Shown here: piece after piece, positions 48,801 through 60,340 of the stretch
How the letters are laid out: each line of letters opens with the position of its first letter
Position numbering within the stretch: the stretch's first letter is position 1
NCBI RefSeq assembly: GCF_043641665.1
Contig: NC_092203.1
Coordinates: 2,790,001 to 2,854,000, forward strand
From: Enoplosus armatus
Lineage: Eukaryota > Chordata > Actinopteri > Centrarchiformes > Enoplosidae
Length of the DNA: 64,000 nucleotides
Direction of reading: 5' to 3'
Notes under the pieces: generated by a model
Seen by the model: the letters and a program-made list of their open reading frames with translations, nothing else
What the model was told of the DNA's origin: nothing
Database searches by the model: none
Translations under genes and position numbers: made by a program

Positions 48801-51800
48801 TACAAACTTCTCTTTGTTCCTGAGCTACTGTGGCAGGGCCAGTTCTATTCTAGGAAAAAGGTTGAGGTCCCCTGAGGTTCTCCTCTCTCACCCTCTTAGT
48901 CCCTTCTCCCTCCACCTCAGGGCTACCGGGCGCTCCGGGAGGCCAAAGCATGCTGGGAGCGATGCACACTGACAAATTGAAGCTTGTCATCTGGTTCTCG
49001 TGGGCGTTGCCCTGGACACCGAGCAGCATGGCCAACAGGTAGCGTAGCAGCAGGGCGTTTTCTTTGGGCAGACGACCAATCATCCTGCAGAAAGACAGGA
49101 GAAAATGGTGCATTAGTCTTTAGACAACAAATGCTGCCTCTGGAAAGTCACGACTTGGTATGTGCATGTTACCTCTGTATGTCCTGCACTTGCTCTTCCT
49201 CCTCCTCGTCTTCCTCCTCCAGCACGTCCATCCATTCTTCATGCAGCTCACAACACAACAAGCTGCCCGGGATGCTGCGCAAGAAATCCTGAAAACATGC
49301 GCAACATCAGGAAATCACACCAAGATGATGTCTGTCTGAAAATGTAGCGCTCACAATAAAAAAAAAAATTGAATGTTTTGGGTCGTTGTCCGTCTGTACT
49401 GTGAAGCGCCGTCCAATCAACTTTGCTGCATTTGGCTGAATCTGAGCAGAAAGTATATCCCTATACACTTCAGAATTCATCCGGCTGCTTCTGTCTTCTG
49501 TCGCATCATCAATAAACACTAGTGACCCAGTGCCACTGGAAGCCATGGTCCCTTGAAAAAGAGGCGGCTGCATATTAAAGAGCTGTAATTCCTAAACCCT
49601 TCCTCCAATTTGGATGTGGATACTCTCAAATTACAGCTGACAGTCTGCACTTTAAGCCCATATTGATTATATAACTGTATCCTGAATATGTTTTCGTAAA
49701 CAGCTAAAATAACAAAACTTGTGTCACTGTCCAAATATTTCTGGGCCTAACTGTACATCAAAACATTAACTGTATTTCCAGGTTTGTGACAAATATAAAT
49801 GTTGAGAGATCTGGTGCTGCTGTGTAAAGACGGGACATAGTTTAAGCTCTCCGTCATCCCTGCAGATGATAAGAGATCATAATCCAGATGGCATTAACGA
49901 GCCAATCTCCTCTGCTGCGAACAGCTTGTCCTGCTAAGCAGATTCATTTTGTGCTTACAGATGTGGGTCAGTAAGGTAACTAACACAGTGACACGTAAGG
50001 GGATGTTTTCAAATCTAACTTGAACTAAAACAGACACACACGCGCGTTCTGTCCCACCTTAAAGACTCCGGCGATGATAAAGACGTGGTCTCTCGTCAGA
50101 GGAAGTTGAAACTCTCCGGCGTCCAGAGAGTCCCGCAGCTCCCTGACGGCCCGAGCCCCCGCCGGCCGACGGAAGATCCCCCGCGTCCATGACCCTTCGT
50201 GGTACAGGAACGCCAGCATGTCCTGGTGAGGAAGTAACCATTACATTACATTGCTTTCATTTGTTTCTCAGTCTTGAAGCACCAGTGACATCTAGTGGTG
50301 AGGTTGAAGATTACAACTGAAAACCCCCTCCACTTTTTGACTCGAGTTTTATATGTTTTTTGTGCAGAAATGGCTGCTATTCTACTATGAAAGACAGTTT
50401 GAATGAGGGCTTCAGGTATGAACAAAGGCAGTAAATTCATTGTGCCCACTCACCATGACTGGCTTTGGCAGAGTGTCCTCCACACACACACAGCTGAGCG
50501 GCCGGCCGAACAGGCAGCCGCGGGCCGCCCGGGCCAGGGACAGTTCATTCAGGTGCGAGGAGGAGCCGCGCCAGAAGGCCCAGGTGATGAGGGAACGCCT
50601 CCTTTTAAATGGCTTCAGGGACAACTCTGAAAAAAGCAACGGTATCCCAGAATGCATCAGCATAAACGCTCAACCTTCTCTTTTCAATTGTTTACTGGCG
50701 GATGGTCTCACCTGCAGATCCGTGCAGTGTTTCGGCGGGTCGAGGCTTCATGATGAACTGGCACTGCTTGTACACCTGCAGCTGCTCCACCTGCATGGCC
50801 CTCTGTCTGTCCACAGGAGTTGCAGCAGCGTCCCTGAAGCCGCCGCCGCCGCCGCCGCCGCCGCCTCCTCCCTGAGACATGGTGTGTCTCACATGACTCA
50901 TCTGGATGCTGAAGGGAAACTCATGACCTGAGACAGAGGAGGAGAGGCAGCATCACTCCCTGGAGGCCTGATGTAGTTGCTATAGAACATCAACAGCAGC
51001 ATAACATCACGTTATTAGCCCGCACACACTCTGCAACATCGCACTCCTCTCTGGGAATGAATGGTACTAGTGTGTCTAAAACAATATCTCACCCCTGTGT
51101 CAACGCTTAGAGATGCGCTTTTTTTCTCATGTCATGCCCCCCCCCCCCAAGCCATTTCTCAAACTGGTCTAGACCTCACTCACTGACCAATTAGAGGATA
51201 GGGGGTGTTGTCCCTCTTGGATATGACCCACAGCTGGAAGTCTTTCACATTTCCCTGAGCGAAGCAGAGACAGAAGAGAGTCAGGAAAAACAGGACACAC
51301 GACTCCACGAGGCCTCAAAGAGAGCCTGAAAGAAACAGGCATCTTGTTCTCTGGAGGAATGTGTTTTAGGAAGCTGAGGTGTGACAAAGGACGGTATTCT
51401 CTTTCAGTCTTCACATGCTGTGTGTTAATATTATATGCTATGTGGACAAGTCTAATATGTGCTAATATTTAAGTACAGTTGTGCTCATGAGTTTACGTAC
51501 CCTGGCAGAATTTGTAAAACGGGTACCATTCTTTAATGAAAACGTGAAAGATCAGGCAAAAGGAATTTCTTTTATTTTAAAATGGGATTCAAACTAAACT
51601 ATGAGGCATCTAAAAAATAAAAAAGCACAATCATTAAATAAAGCATAACAATAGAGAAAATACTGAGATGGTCCCTGTTCAAAAGTTTGCATACCCTTAG
51701 TTCTTAATACTGTGTATTGCCCCCTTTAGCATCAATGACAGCTTGTAGCCTTTTGTGATAGTTGTGGATGAGGCCCTTTATTTTCTCTGATGGTAAAGCT

Positions 51801-54800
51801 GCCCATTCTTCTTGGCCAAAAAGCTTCCAGGTCGTGTAAATTCTTGGGCTGTCTTGCATGAACTGCACGTTTGCGATCTCCCCAAAGTGGCTCCATGATA
51901 TTGAGGTCAGGAGACTGTGATGGCCACTCCAGAACCTTCACACGAGACAGGATCATTGTCATGTTGGAAAGTCCAAGTGCGTCCCATGAGCAGCTTCTGG
52001 GCTGATGAGTGCAAATTGTCCTCCGGTGTTTTCTGATGACATGTTGCATTCATCTTGCCATCAATTTTGACCAAATCCCCTGTGCCGCTCGTGGGTTTTT
52101 CTTTGCATCCCGAACAATTTTCCTGGCAGCTGTGGCTGAAATGTTTGCTGGTCTACCTGACTGTGGCTTGGTATCAACAGAACCCCTTATTTTCCACTTT
52201 TCTTTTATCAGAGTTTGAACGCTACTGATTGGCGTTCTCAAATGTTTGGACAATATTTCACAAATTCTGCCAGGGTATGTAAACTTATGAGCACAACTGT
52301 ACATTTTGGCTCATTCACATTTGACCTCAACAGGTTCACAGTGCATAATTAGCCCCATAATGTCAGACTCCCTATGTGTCCCCATTCTCACGACAAACAG
52401 GCAGGCACTCACTATGACGCTGAACTGCTGCAGGGCCAGTCGGACCACCTCGTTGGTTGAATCGGAGTTGCTGACGGGGAGCGTCTTGGTCTAATCGGGT
52501 GGGGGGGGAGACAGCAGCAGTCATTGACACATATCAACACATACCATCTACACTGGAGGGAAAGAGAGCCAAGACAACAAGTCCAGCCATTTCACTGGTG
52601 AACTCACGACTGCAAAAGTGTTGATCCCCTTCCCGTACACTCTCAGAGGAATGGTTTTAGGTTCTTCCCTCTCTTTCTCTTCTTTGATCCGACTGAAGAC
52701 AAAGCAAAAGAGGAAACGTGAGATTTTTTCCCCTCTCTCTTCTCTCACATGCGGACTCGCTCTATGTTGGCGCACGGCGGCAGCGTTTACCTTTTGAGGA
52801 GGGAGAGCCACCTCTCCTTCTGCTCTGCAGAGCTGAGGGGAACACGGAGAGGTCAGTAACGGTTAGTAGGTTTTTGAGGGTTCTAGGAGGAACAGATTTC
52901 AATTCTAGGTTGTCCAGGATAAATGACTGTTGAATGCCTGATGTGCTATTCGGTTGCATGCTGGGATATCATTCAGTGCTCATGGCTCATCCTGTCTGCT
53001 TTCTGTTCATTTGGCAACATAAATGAAAGTATTAACGTGTGTGTGTGTGTGTTACCTAAACGTCGCAACACAGTTGCAGGTGGGCCAGCCCATGACGAAG
53101 CTCCTCTCTGGGTTCGTGCTTCCCTCGCACACCTCGTCCATGCAGCCCGCCGTCCACATCTCACACACACACACCCGGGCCTTCTGCTTGAAGTGGTTGG
53201 CTGACCTGGGAACGCAGAGAGAGAGACGTGAACGCGCACACCCACACACACCCTCTAATTTTAACCTTAGACCCAGGCATTAACCTAAATACCCAGTGAA
53301 GGACATGAGGAGCAGCCAAAATGTTGCTGAACTGCCCGACACAACGGTAAAAATACAGCCGCACACACACACACACACACTTGTGCTTACTTGGCTTTGG
53401 CGATCACCAGTATGTCGTTGAACAGGAACAGGTGTCTGTCCTGAGTCTGCATCCCGGTCTTCAACTGAGCATGTCCGTGCAGAAGAAACGACCTGTCAGA
53501 GCCGGCGAGCAAGGACTGGACCAATGGGCAGGTCTCTGGGCACACAGGAACCAGGAAGCTCTCTCTCTCTCTGGGATACAAACAACATGGAGCCAAACAT
53601 TTTTGAAGGTGTACACTATTAGTTTATCAGAGGGCGGTTTCGAATTCAGGGGCCAGGGATTCTGCAGGTTTCAGAGAGTCAAATCTGAAGTCACAGCAAA
53701 AGTACTTGTAATTGATGCTTTTCCCAGGCAACATCTGAACAGGGACCTTTCAAAACGTCTTTATTGTTGGAATTTTTATTTTTGTTTACTAGCTCGAGTC
53801 ACCATTTAAAGGAATAGTTGGACATTTTCTGAACGTGAATAAGTGCATTTCCCAAAATGTTTCACTATTCCTTTCACCAGTCCAAGTGGGGAGGTGGGAA
53901 ACAGTGACAATTAGCAAACAACGTGGAGCATGTCCACGAAAGAAAAGAAGTTCGGAAAATATCGTATTAAGCATATCCACACTTGGAGAGAGTACAACAA
54001 GGACACACAGGCTGTGTCAACAGGCTCTGAGAGCAGGGGGTGCGGTCGGTGGGTGCTGCTCAGTAAGCTGCCCCACCTCTGAAGGAGCTTTTTAATGAGG
54101 TTATTTCTTCTTCACTTTCTCAGTCCATATGTTCAAAGGCAGAGCTATTAATAGACGCCTGATCCTCTGATGAGTCTGGTTACAGAGGGATTATCTTTGC
54201 GAGTGGATCCAACACCTCACTCGGGGTTGTGCCTGGGGTGTGAGTGTAAGTGTGTGTGTGTGTGTGTGTGAGTGTGTGTAAGAGAGAGTGTGGCTTCAGG
54301 ATTGATTTGAGCTGCACCAACATCTTTAAATGCATCTTACGGTACCTGGAGAGAGTCTTGGACCTGGTGAGAGCCTTGGTGATGACCAGGGACGGGGCGG
54401 ATTGGCGGCGATAACTCTGAGACTTCATCCGCTAAAGGAGACAAAGAGAGGCGATACAAATCAAAATATTGTATTTTAAAACACAGGTATGGCATTTACT
54501 TATCCAGGGTGTAACAGAAAGTTGCCTAAACTCATATTACATTTGTTTGGTAGGAAATAATACATCAAAAGGAACATTTTTCTGAAAATAGGATTATTTT
54601 TTGTACAGTATTTGGCTCTCCATCACCAGGTTACTTTTCCAAACCTCCAATTCAGTGTCAGAGCCTCTTCTCGCTCTCATGTCTCACTCAAATGTCTAAT
54701 AACACATAAATCAACCGTAAAACAATCCTAATGAAACCATTTACTTCCATACTGCTAAAAAAAAAAAAAAGAAAAAAAAAAAAAAGCTCAAATTCCACAA

Positions 54801-57275
54801 AGAGAAGTGGTTACTTCATGTTGTGTTTACACTTTCCTCACCTGTTACATAAGCACCCCAATGTCCAACACATTCATCACATCCCTGGGACGGACGGTGG
54901 CCTCCAAAAGGGACAGGAGGAGAATTTAAACACAGAGGAATGTCGGCGCGTGAAGGTCAGCCAGGTGACAGCAGTGTGCATTGGCTTCAGTGCCATGACA
55001 CTCCTGACCTCTCTCACACTGCAGCTACTCAGTGAAAGCCAGCTGGACAGCCTGCATTTTGACTCAGTATGTTAAAGTGTTAACATTGTGTCTGCCATAT
55101 ATCATATACATCAAAGTCTTTTCCGTTGAAGTGAAATAAGGCCAGACAAAAGCACTTTACTTTTGAATTAATCCGCTGCTCCCTTTGCTCCGCGCCTCAC
55201 CAGCTGCTGCCATATTGAGATCCCATTTTTCCTCTGCTGGATCTCATTATCCCCATGAGGATCATTAAAGTTTCATTTAATCTAATTGTAAAAGGATTTG
55301 GGAGTGTGAGGCAGGTGACAAACAACCATTACATAAGCACAGTTATTCCACTGTATGTCCTGTTGACGCACAGTGGCGTGGTCGTCTCGTGGTTATTAAG
55401 TTTGGTTTGTTATTCTTATTATTTTTGTTGTTTTAGACGTGTTGTTTATTTGATTTATCTTTATTAGCAGCCTAATGTGAATAAGTGAAGTACATCTATC
55501 GGTCTCTCTGTACATTTTAGAAATGTTATTGGTGGAAGCGCTGATGGAGGAAGCAGGCACAGGTGTCCTGAGTGTCCCGAGTCCATTTATTGTTTTATGA
55601 TCGGTTTAAAGAAGCAACGTGATTTAGTTATTGCTTGACTTTTAATTTGCACGTGTGCCTTCTTTTCAGCTTTTCACCTGACTCAACTGACAGAAAAGAC
55701 TTTAAACGGAACCTGCTGACCACTGATTCCTTCTGTGCTCGTCTCCAATAAGCCAAAATCCAGTGCCTTCCTCATCTGCTGTTTTCTATAAAGCACTTTG
55801 TAACTATATGTCAATAAAGCTTATTGCATTATTTGAACTGAATGCTAACATCAGCATGCTCACGGTGACGACGCTAACAAGCTGACTGTTCACCAAGCGT
55901 GTTGGCATGCTAATATTTGCTAATTGGCACTAAATACAAAAGGGGAGGCTCACAACTAAAGGCATCAGCAAGCTTCTTTATAAGCTAGTGTGGAAGAAAG
56001 GAAACAGAAGACCTGCACAACTGTCAAACTTTCTAAAGCTGTTGATCAACCAGTTGCCTTTATTCTTTCACTGCTTTCCAAATTGGGATCATGAGACAAG
56101 CTAAAGTCCCTCCAGAATATGACATACCAATTATAAAGAATCACACTCGTAGTTAATCGGGGATCCCTTCAATCGTTTTCTGGGCCTCACAGTTGTATTA
56201 TCATATCATTTTCTGTCGCCCACCAACTGACATCAGTCACCAATTTGTCTGTAGTCCAAAAAAAGCAAAAAATCAAACACACACTCGGTGAGAAAAGATC
56301 ATTCGCCCTCCATCCCATAACCTTAGTGCACGTGTACGCACTCTTGACATTTCACAGTGTAATGTCATTGATTTAACAGGGCCACACGGGGGGGGCGAAA
56401 CATTCCTCACACTGAAGCCCAGACGTGACAATGTTACCTTTCACTCCCCAAAAAAAAAACACGAGCTAACGTGGAGATATGGGTTTCATGCTCGGAAAAC
56501 GAACCTTGTATTACAACGCAAAGCAGCTTAAGAGGGAACGTCCACACTGTGTGTTACTGCCAGCAGGTGCCGCAGCTCTGAAAGCTGACACTGCAACTGC
56601 CACTGTGTTTCCTCGTGCTGTCAAAAGGTGTCACAGGACCAGCAGGGGGTCAACGGCAGGATGGATCCACCATGTCTGCATCTTGTGGAATCACGCAGGA
56701 TTTTACTCATTACCTGTTTAATGAACTGCTATGTTACGTTACCCAGCATGCATTATGTGCTCATACACCAGTAACAGGTGCTTAATGAGTTCCACTTGTA
56801 TCAACACAAATAGCTGCTTAAACATGTGGCCTATTAATTGATTATACTGCTTATAAATGCTAATGGGGAGGGGGATAAATAAAATGTTACCACACTGGGA
56901 AATAAGAAATAACTTTAGATGATAAAAATAGTTTAGTTTTGTTATGTTAATTGAATTATTAGCTATTATTAGCACTGTTTAACTGGAGCATTACTAATTA
57001 GTTTGTACTTAACAAGCGCCTTAATTGCCGGTGGTGTTAATCCAGCCCCTTCACCACTATAATATCCCTATTGTTCCTGGTGGTACACCATCACCCCGAC
57101 ACTGTCTGTGTGGAGGCGCACTCAGGTTAAAGTTAATTAAAAAGAACTTTTCCTTTACCTTTTAAGAACCAGGTTTTGACGTGAACACACGTGGCAAACA
57201 TACCCGTTTGTTTTCCGGCTGTCCCCCGCCCCGGCTCAGGCTGTCCTGTTGCTGCTGCGGAGACATGTCCTCCAT
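39806..57275 (-). CDS. arhgap20: Rho GTPase-activating protein 20
   Basis: Stimulates GTP hydrolysis by Rho GTPases; in mammals a Rap1-regulated RhoA GAP in neurite growth. Sixteen coding exons in transcript order: 57204-57275, 54346-54431, 53391-53570, 53056-53205, 52791-52832, 52608-52692, 52413-52490, 51188-51254, 50712-50927, 50454-50626, 50058-50222, 49173-49288, 48892-49084, 48270-48384, 46338-47191, 39806-40612. They sum to 3,399 nt, 1,132 aa (human about 1,190). Domains: PH about 55-205 ([17 protein letters not shown]), Ras-associating about 205-325 ([16 protein letters not shown]), RhoGAP about 375-580 with arginine finger R401 in [10 protein letters not shown] and [12 protein letters not shown] Ser-rich tail holds [10 protein letters not shown], as in human. 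The start MEDMSPQQ parallels human MEAMSPQQ. The protein ends in ESYV, a class I PDZ-ligand pattern. Intron 15 is 5.7 kb and full of repeats. Confidence 0.95.
41237..42197. mobile_element. Foldback (MITE-like) element with long inverted arms
   Basis: The left end TTAAAGCTACAGTAGGT and the right end, read in reverse, TTAAAGTTACAGCGGGT are inverted copies; similarity continues through ATTGCATGTCACTAATAA versus ATTGCACATCACTAACAA and on to TTTTAAAAAAG. A second inverted pair (TCACACTCCAATCC) lies further in. A GAATCAAACAAC motif occurs in both arms but in direct orientation. No transposase frame is seen, so it is non-autonomous. Confidence 0.65.
42344..42416. repeat. Imperfect hairpin, arms ~23 bp
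   Basis: CTTCATACGTCACGGTATCC near 42344-42366 pairs with the segment at 42393-42416 (reverse read TTTCATATGTCACAGTATCC), leaving a loop of about 26 bases. It sits between the foldback element and the Penelope-like relic and may be the edge of a small palindromic element. Confidence 0.6.
42555..43080 (+). mobile_element. Penelope-like retroelement reverse transcriptase relic, rearranged
   Basis: + strand conceptual pieces match Penelope-like reverse transcriptase in order: [11 protein letters not shown] and SSIGS..WAKFL (42570-42665), then [13 protein letters not shown] with WYKDDT, the YxDD-type catalytic box with a Tyr-Lys change (42834-42905), then [15 protein letters not shown] (about 42990-43040). 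The intervening [14 protein letters not shown] block is on the - strand (42749-42830), so a segment is inverted. Stops and frameshifts make it non-functional. Confidence 0.7.
43680..44120 (+). repeat. Tandem tRNA-like units (three copies)
   Basis: Three successive ~140-bp units share the spacer TTTTGAAGTCCAAT..CAAA and a tRNA-like core: TGTAGCTCAGCATGTGAGG with GGGTTTGATCC; ACAGCTCAGTGTGTAGGG with GGGAGTTTGAGTC; GGTGTAGTGGGTC with TGTGTTCGAAGCC. These resemble pol III A and B boxes. The units have diverged in sequence but kept spacing. A fourth copy follows the minisatellite at 45300. Confidence 0.55.
44222..44270 (+). repeat. Short GTGCGTTGCG decamer array
   Basis: Four to five copies of GTGCGTTGCG, one shortened, leading directly into the 14-bp minisatellite, whose unit shares the GTTGC core on the opposite strand. 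Confidence 0.9.
44277..45256 (+). repeat. 14-bp minisatellite GCGCCCTGCAACTA, ~70 units
   Basis: Nearly perfect head-to-tail array about 980 bp long. Two unit types alternate irregularly, CTGCAACTA and CTGCTACTA. A longer variant, CCAGCCACAAAAGCCCTG, interrupts it seven times. It lies in the last intron of arhgap20. Flanking tRNA-like units on both sides suggest the array grew inside such a unit. Confidence 0.98.
45300..45425 (+). repeat. tRNA-like unit, fourth copy, right of the minisatellite
   Basis: About 85-90% identical by eye to the unit at 43990-44110 (GATAAATACGCCC, GGACATGGTGTAGTG, CAAGTACCAGCATGTGTGTT). It retains a good B box, TGTTCGAATCCC. Confidence 0.75.
45690..46190 (-). mobile_element. 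Tc1/mariner transposase relic
   Basis: Pieces of Tc1-type transposase can be read on the - strand in different frames: [14 protein letters not shown] and [12 protein letters not shown] (46090-46185) near the N-terminus, and an '[14 protein letters not shown]'-like stretch about 45790-45850. Frameshifted, without recognisable terminal repeats; inactive. Confidence 0.65.
47272..48191 (-). mobile_element. Tc1-like transposon, left end truncated, transposase frameshifted
   Basis: The right end reads (in reverse) CAGTGCGTCCGGAAAGTATT and abuts a TA at 48192-48193. An inner inverted pair (AACACTCAAATATCGCAT at left, its reverse at 48003-48020) shows that the left end is cut inside the repeat. Transposase: an N-terminal helix-turn-helix part ([20 protein letters not shown]) and a catalytic part ([14 protein letters not shown]) lie in different frames; the DDE context has decayed. 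Inserted 80 bp from an arhgap20 exon. Confidence 0.85.
49355..49753 (-). mobile_element. Tc1-like transposon remnant (one end)
   Basis: The right end reads (in reverse) CAGTTAGGCCCAGAAATATT, a terminal repeat sequence I recognise from fish Tc1 elements, next to TA at 49754-49755. A transposase fragment ([12 protein letters not shown]) is out of frame. The left end is missing. Confidence 0.75.
50847..50875 (-). repeat. arhgap20: GGC/GGA run encoding poly-glycine in arhgap20
   Basis: A GCC/TCC-rich trinucleotide run on the + strand encodes nine consecutive glycines just after MSQ, in the Ras-associating region exon. It probably varies in length and sits in a loop. Confidence 0.8.
51476..52299 (-). 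mobile_element. Tc1-like transposon with both terminal repeats, internally decayed
   Basis: Ends are inverted ~40-bp repeats starting CAGTTGTGCTCATGAGTTTA (left) and CAGTTGTGCTCATAAGTTTA (right, in reverse), with TA duplicated at 51474-51475 and 52300-52301. At 824 bp it is about half the length of an intact Tc1. The transposase is broken: an N-terminal part at 52050-52250 ([20 protein letters not shown]) and a C-terminal part ([16 protein letters not shown]) in another frame. Confidence 0.92.
53803..54130. repeat. Degenerate dispersed fish repeat
   Basis: Begins AAAGGAATAGTTGGACATTT, like the element at 4755, with a similar downstream layout. No coding capacity; boundaries approximate. Confidence 0.35.
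54243..54290 (+). repeat. Imperfect (GT)n tract in an arhgap20 intron
   Basis: GT run interrupted by GAG and TAA, about 60 bases left of an arhgap20 exon. Confidence 0.85.
55840..55960. repeat. Dispersed fish repeat fragment
   Basis: AATGCTAACATCAGCATGCT and TTGGCATGCTAATATTTGCT are words of a common percomorph repeat. It lies in arhgap20 intron 1, after a likely retroelement tail at 55240-55280 (CCCCATGAGGATCATTAAAG). Confidence 0.4.
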
Positions 57276-59715
57276 CCAGCCTCCAGGCGCCCTGCGGCTC
57301 ACTGTCCGACCGTCCTCGGGTGATGCAGCGGAGGCAGAAATCCCATTAGTAAGCGCCGTCTCCGGAAGGAAGAAACCATCCCAACACGGGCGCGCGTCGG
57401 AAGTCACTGGAAAAACGTTGTGGTCTGCGGGCCAGGGGGCGCGCGCAAGGGAGAAGGTGACCTGCGAGGGGGGGGGGGACAAACCAGATGAGTTCAAAAA
57501 GAAGAAGTTAAAAAGACAAAAGGAGCTCAGCGGATCCCACAGCTCCCTCTCTCCCTGCCATCAGTGAGAGAAAGGCTGTGCTGTAACCAAAGGCGCCTCC
57601 TGTCTGGATTATCACTTGCTGTGCCACTTCTTAATGCGTCTTTACGCGCAGAGCGGAGGCGGCGCCAAACACCCTGCAAAAAAAAAATAGGTCTCCCTAT
57701 CTTTAACCGCATTGCTCCGCTCATTCAGCAGACAGTCAGATTCAAGCGCCTTGTTTTACGAGACGTGACATTCTAGTTTGATTACTGGCACCAAACTGCA
57801 TTAGAAAAAAAGCTGAATTCTCCATCGGCACGTCGCTCCGTGCTGCTTGCCGTGTTAAACCTACACATGTAAACAAATACTTATGACGTTATGACGTTAT
57901 TTTAAGAGCAGATCAATACAGTGTAAAAGTTCAAACCCAAACAACAAGAGATGTAATCTAACATCACTTCACCATCTCAGATAACAATGGGCAGAACCAA
58001 ATGCTTTTAAAAGCCAATTTCCAAATTTTAAAGAAAAAAAAATGAAAAGAAAAGTGACAAAATGGATAAAACATGAACATCAGAGGGTTCGATGTTGTTA
58101 GAACATCTTCAGGAGATTCGACAGCTAAACTATTTTAACTTTTGAACTCCTTTCCCTTTTTAGCATTGGAAATCAAAGTCTGCTTGTGACCCCTCATCAC
58201 AGGTTTGCGGAGTGGCTGAATCAACAATGGGTATTTGTTTCATTTGAAGGATTTTTAAAGCCCTGAAGAGGGGGGGGGGGAAAAATTTTTATTTCAGCAG
58301 AAACACAGCAAAAACTTGAGGAAAGTAAGATTTTCTCTTGGGACCCTTTGCTTTATGGTCATTGGGGTAGTGTCCAGTCCAGTTTGTGGGAAAGGGCAGG
58401 ATTGCCTTTACAGTACTTTTCTACTTATGTGGCATTAATAAGGTCAGAAGCAAAATAATTGTTGAGTCTGCAGGCTCTCCATCAGTCTGAAGCCACATCA
58501 TTAGACTCCAGCGTCTCTGGGAAACAGTCGTGAACAGCAATCTAGGCCATAAGGTCGTAATGTAGGCCATACAGGCTCTCCTTCAATGAACTCTACAAAG
58601 AGAGATCATCTTTGATCTGTAAAGCAGATATTAATGTCCCAAAGGTGTAATGAAACACTGAATAACGAGATCAATTTAGGTTTTCCTACGCAATGAATGC
58701 AAGTACAAGTGCCTGGCCATATGGTTAAAAGGGAGCTTGCACATTTTCAAAAGGAAAAATGACTATTGCCCCAAAATCGATTGTCCTTCTAGAAACAGAA
58801 GTGGGCCACAAACTGGGCTAAAGAAGAACAAGGCCAGAAAAGTGGAGAATAGAGACGCAGAGTATTCATTCCCCAAATTGGCCGCAATCAGCCCCGTTAA
58901 AAGTGGATCACTTCAATGATTACCTTCCCTCGTGTTGATAATGAACAGCCTTGGGCATGGCAGAGAAAAGCAGCGCTCTCCCCCCCTCACAGCATCAAAT
59001 CAGTCTGTTTTGATTGGATCAAAAAAAAAAAAAAGGGCCCACTTGTATTCAGCCTTCACGCCAAGAGCCCTGTGAGTTTGAGAGGCGAAATGTTTGTTTC
59101 ATTGATTCAACGAAACAAACATCAGCTGTTACCTTGTGTTTGCTAACAAACACAACACAACAAAAGCTGTTCCCTTCTTGTTCCGTTTTATAAATGGACC
59201 AAAAAGTCCACAATATAACAAAAATTACAGGAATGACCCAATTAACAGATTCAATGTTTGAGGTTTTAATATAGTCGTCTACAACATCTAATCTCATTTA
59301 TGATTTCAGTTTTAATAGGACAGGCAAACTACTACTGAAACCACTGTTGACCAAAACTCGATTACATCACCTCTCTGGGATCCCTCACACATTTATAGTC
59401 GCATGTAAATATTTAAATTCTACACTAATCAAAACAAACAAACAATCAAAAGGGTCAAAATCAGAGGCATCAACAGTGCTGTGGTTTGAGACATCTTTAT
59501 TTATTGCAACAAAATCTTTGAAAATCTACCTGTAGAATCACACATCATACCTTAGAAGCAATTTATGAAGAACGCACATTACCAACAGTGGAAAACTGAA
59601 TGTTTGTCAATGAATGCTCCTATTTATGAGCCACAATGAGAGAAAACCCTCAATTTGGCTGTGATTTCTTGTGTCAAAACATTTGCCTCAAGGTTTGGGT
59701 AAAAGTGATACGTAC
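57276..59715. other. arhgap20 upstream region
   Basis: The first 350 bases upstream of the arhgap20 ATG are GC- and CpG-rich (GGGGGCGCGCGCAAG near 57436), consistent with promoter and 5' UTR. The rest is AT-rich, with A and G homopolymer runs (58033, 58269, 59019), and I see no convincing exon on either strand. Confidence 0.4.
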
Positions 59716-59734
59716 CTCCTGAAGACCTTCATGG
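59716..59734 (-). other. Possible 19-nt cassette exon
   Basis: On the - strand TTCACTTGCAG precedes a 19-nt segment followed by GTACGT. The borders are textbook but the segment is very short, and the pyrimidine tract is only moderate. It lies downstream of the pspc1 stop on the same strand. Low confidence. Confidence 0.15.
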
Positions 59735-60305
59735 CTGCAAGTGAAAATACGATTACGCAATGGACCTTTTCACTTGTCAGAGAAGGTAAAGCACAGGTGT
59801 GCTCTGTTCTGTTGAGTGTTACCAAAAAAGCCGTGACTGTACACCAGCACGCACAATACCAGAGCATCCACCTAAATGGAATGTAGCCACATATAATGTG
59901 ATTAATTACACCTGTGCGTTTCTTGCTATAACGTGCCAAAATGTCTGCCGTCCAAAAGGTCTGTGCTGGAGAAACCTGGACCTGTGCATGTGTCTGTGTT
60001 TAATAGATGACTTCATCCTTCAGTCCTCACCTCATGTTCACTGCTAAATTTAAAATGTTATAAAAATGGAGAAAAAAAACCCCCACGTATACATATAATA
60101 AAATCTTTTTTCTGAACGTCAGGGGCTCAGGACATATGGGACAGGTGGTTTTGCGTACGTACTAAACACTAAGCCGTTTCAGGCTCGATGTAAATGCATC
60201 ACAAATACATAATATAATACAATTATCGCTCAGTATTAATCCTGAATGGGATAAAGCATGTTCAATCCAGAGGACAGACTATGAATGTACGTGTTGGGAT
60301 TTTAC

Positions 60306-60340
60306 CTGTTCCTTCACTGGAGGCGGTACACAGACAGGGC
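60306..60340 (-). other. Possible 35-nt cassette exon downstream of pspc1
   Basis: The - strand has an excellent acceptor (TCTTCTTTCTTTTTTATAG), 35 nt, then a GTAAAA donor. One frame is fully open (PVCVPPPVKEQ). It is on the same strand as pspc1 and 1.9 kb past its canonical stop, so it may belong to an alternative 3' transcript. No homology recognised. Confidence 0.3.
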
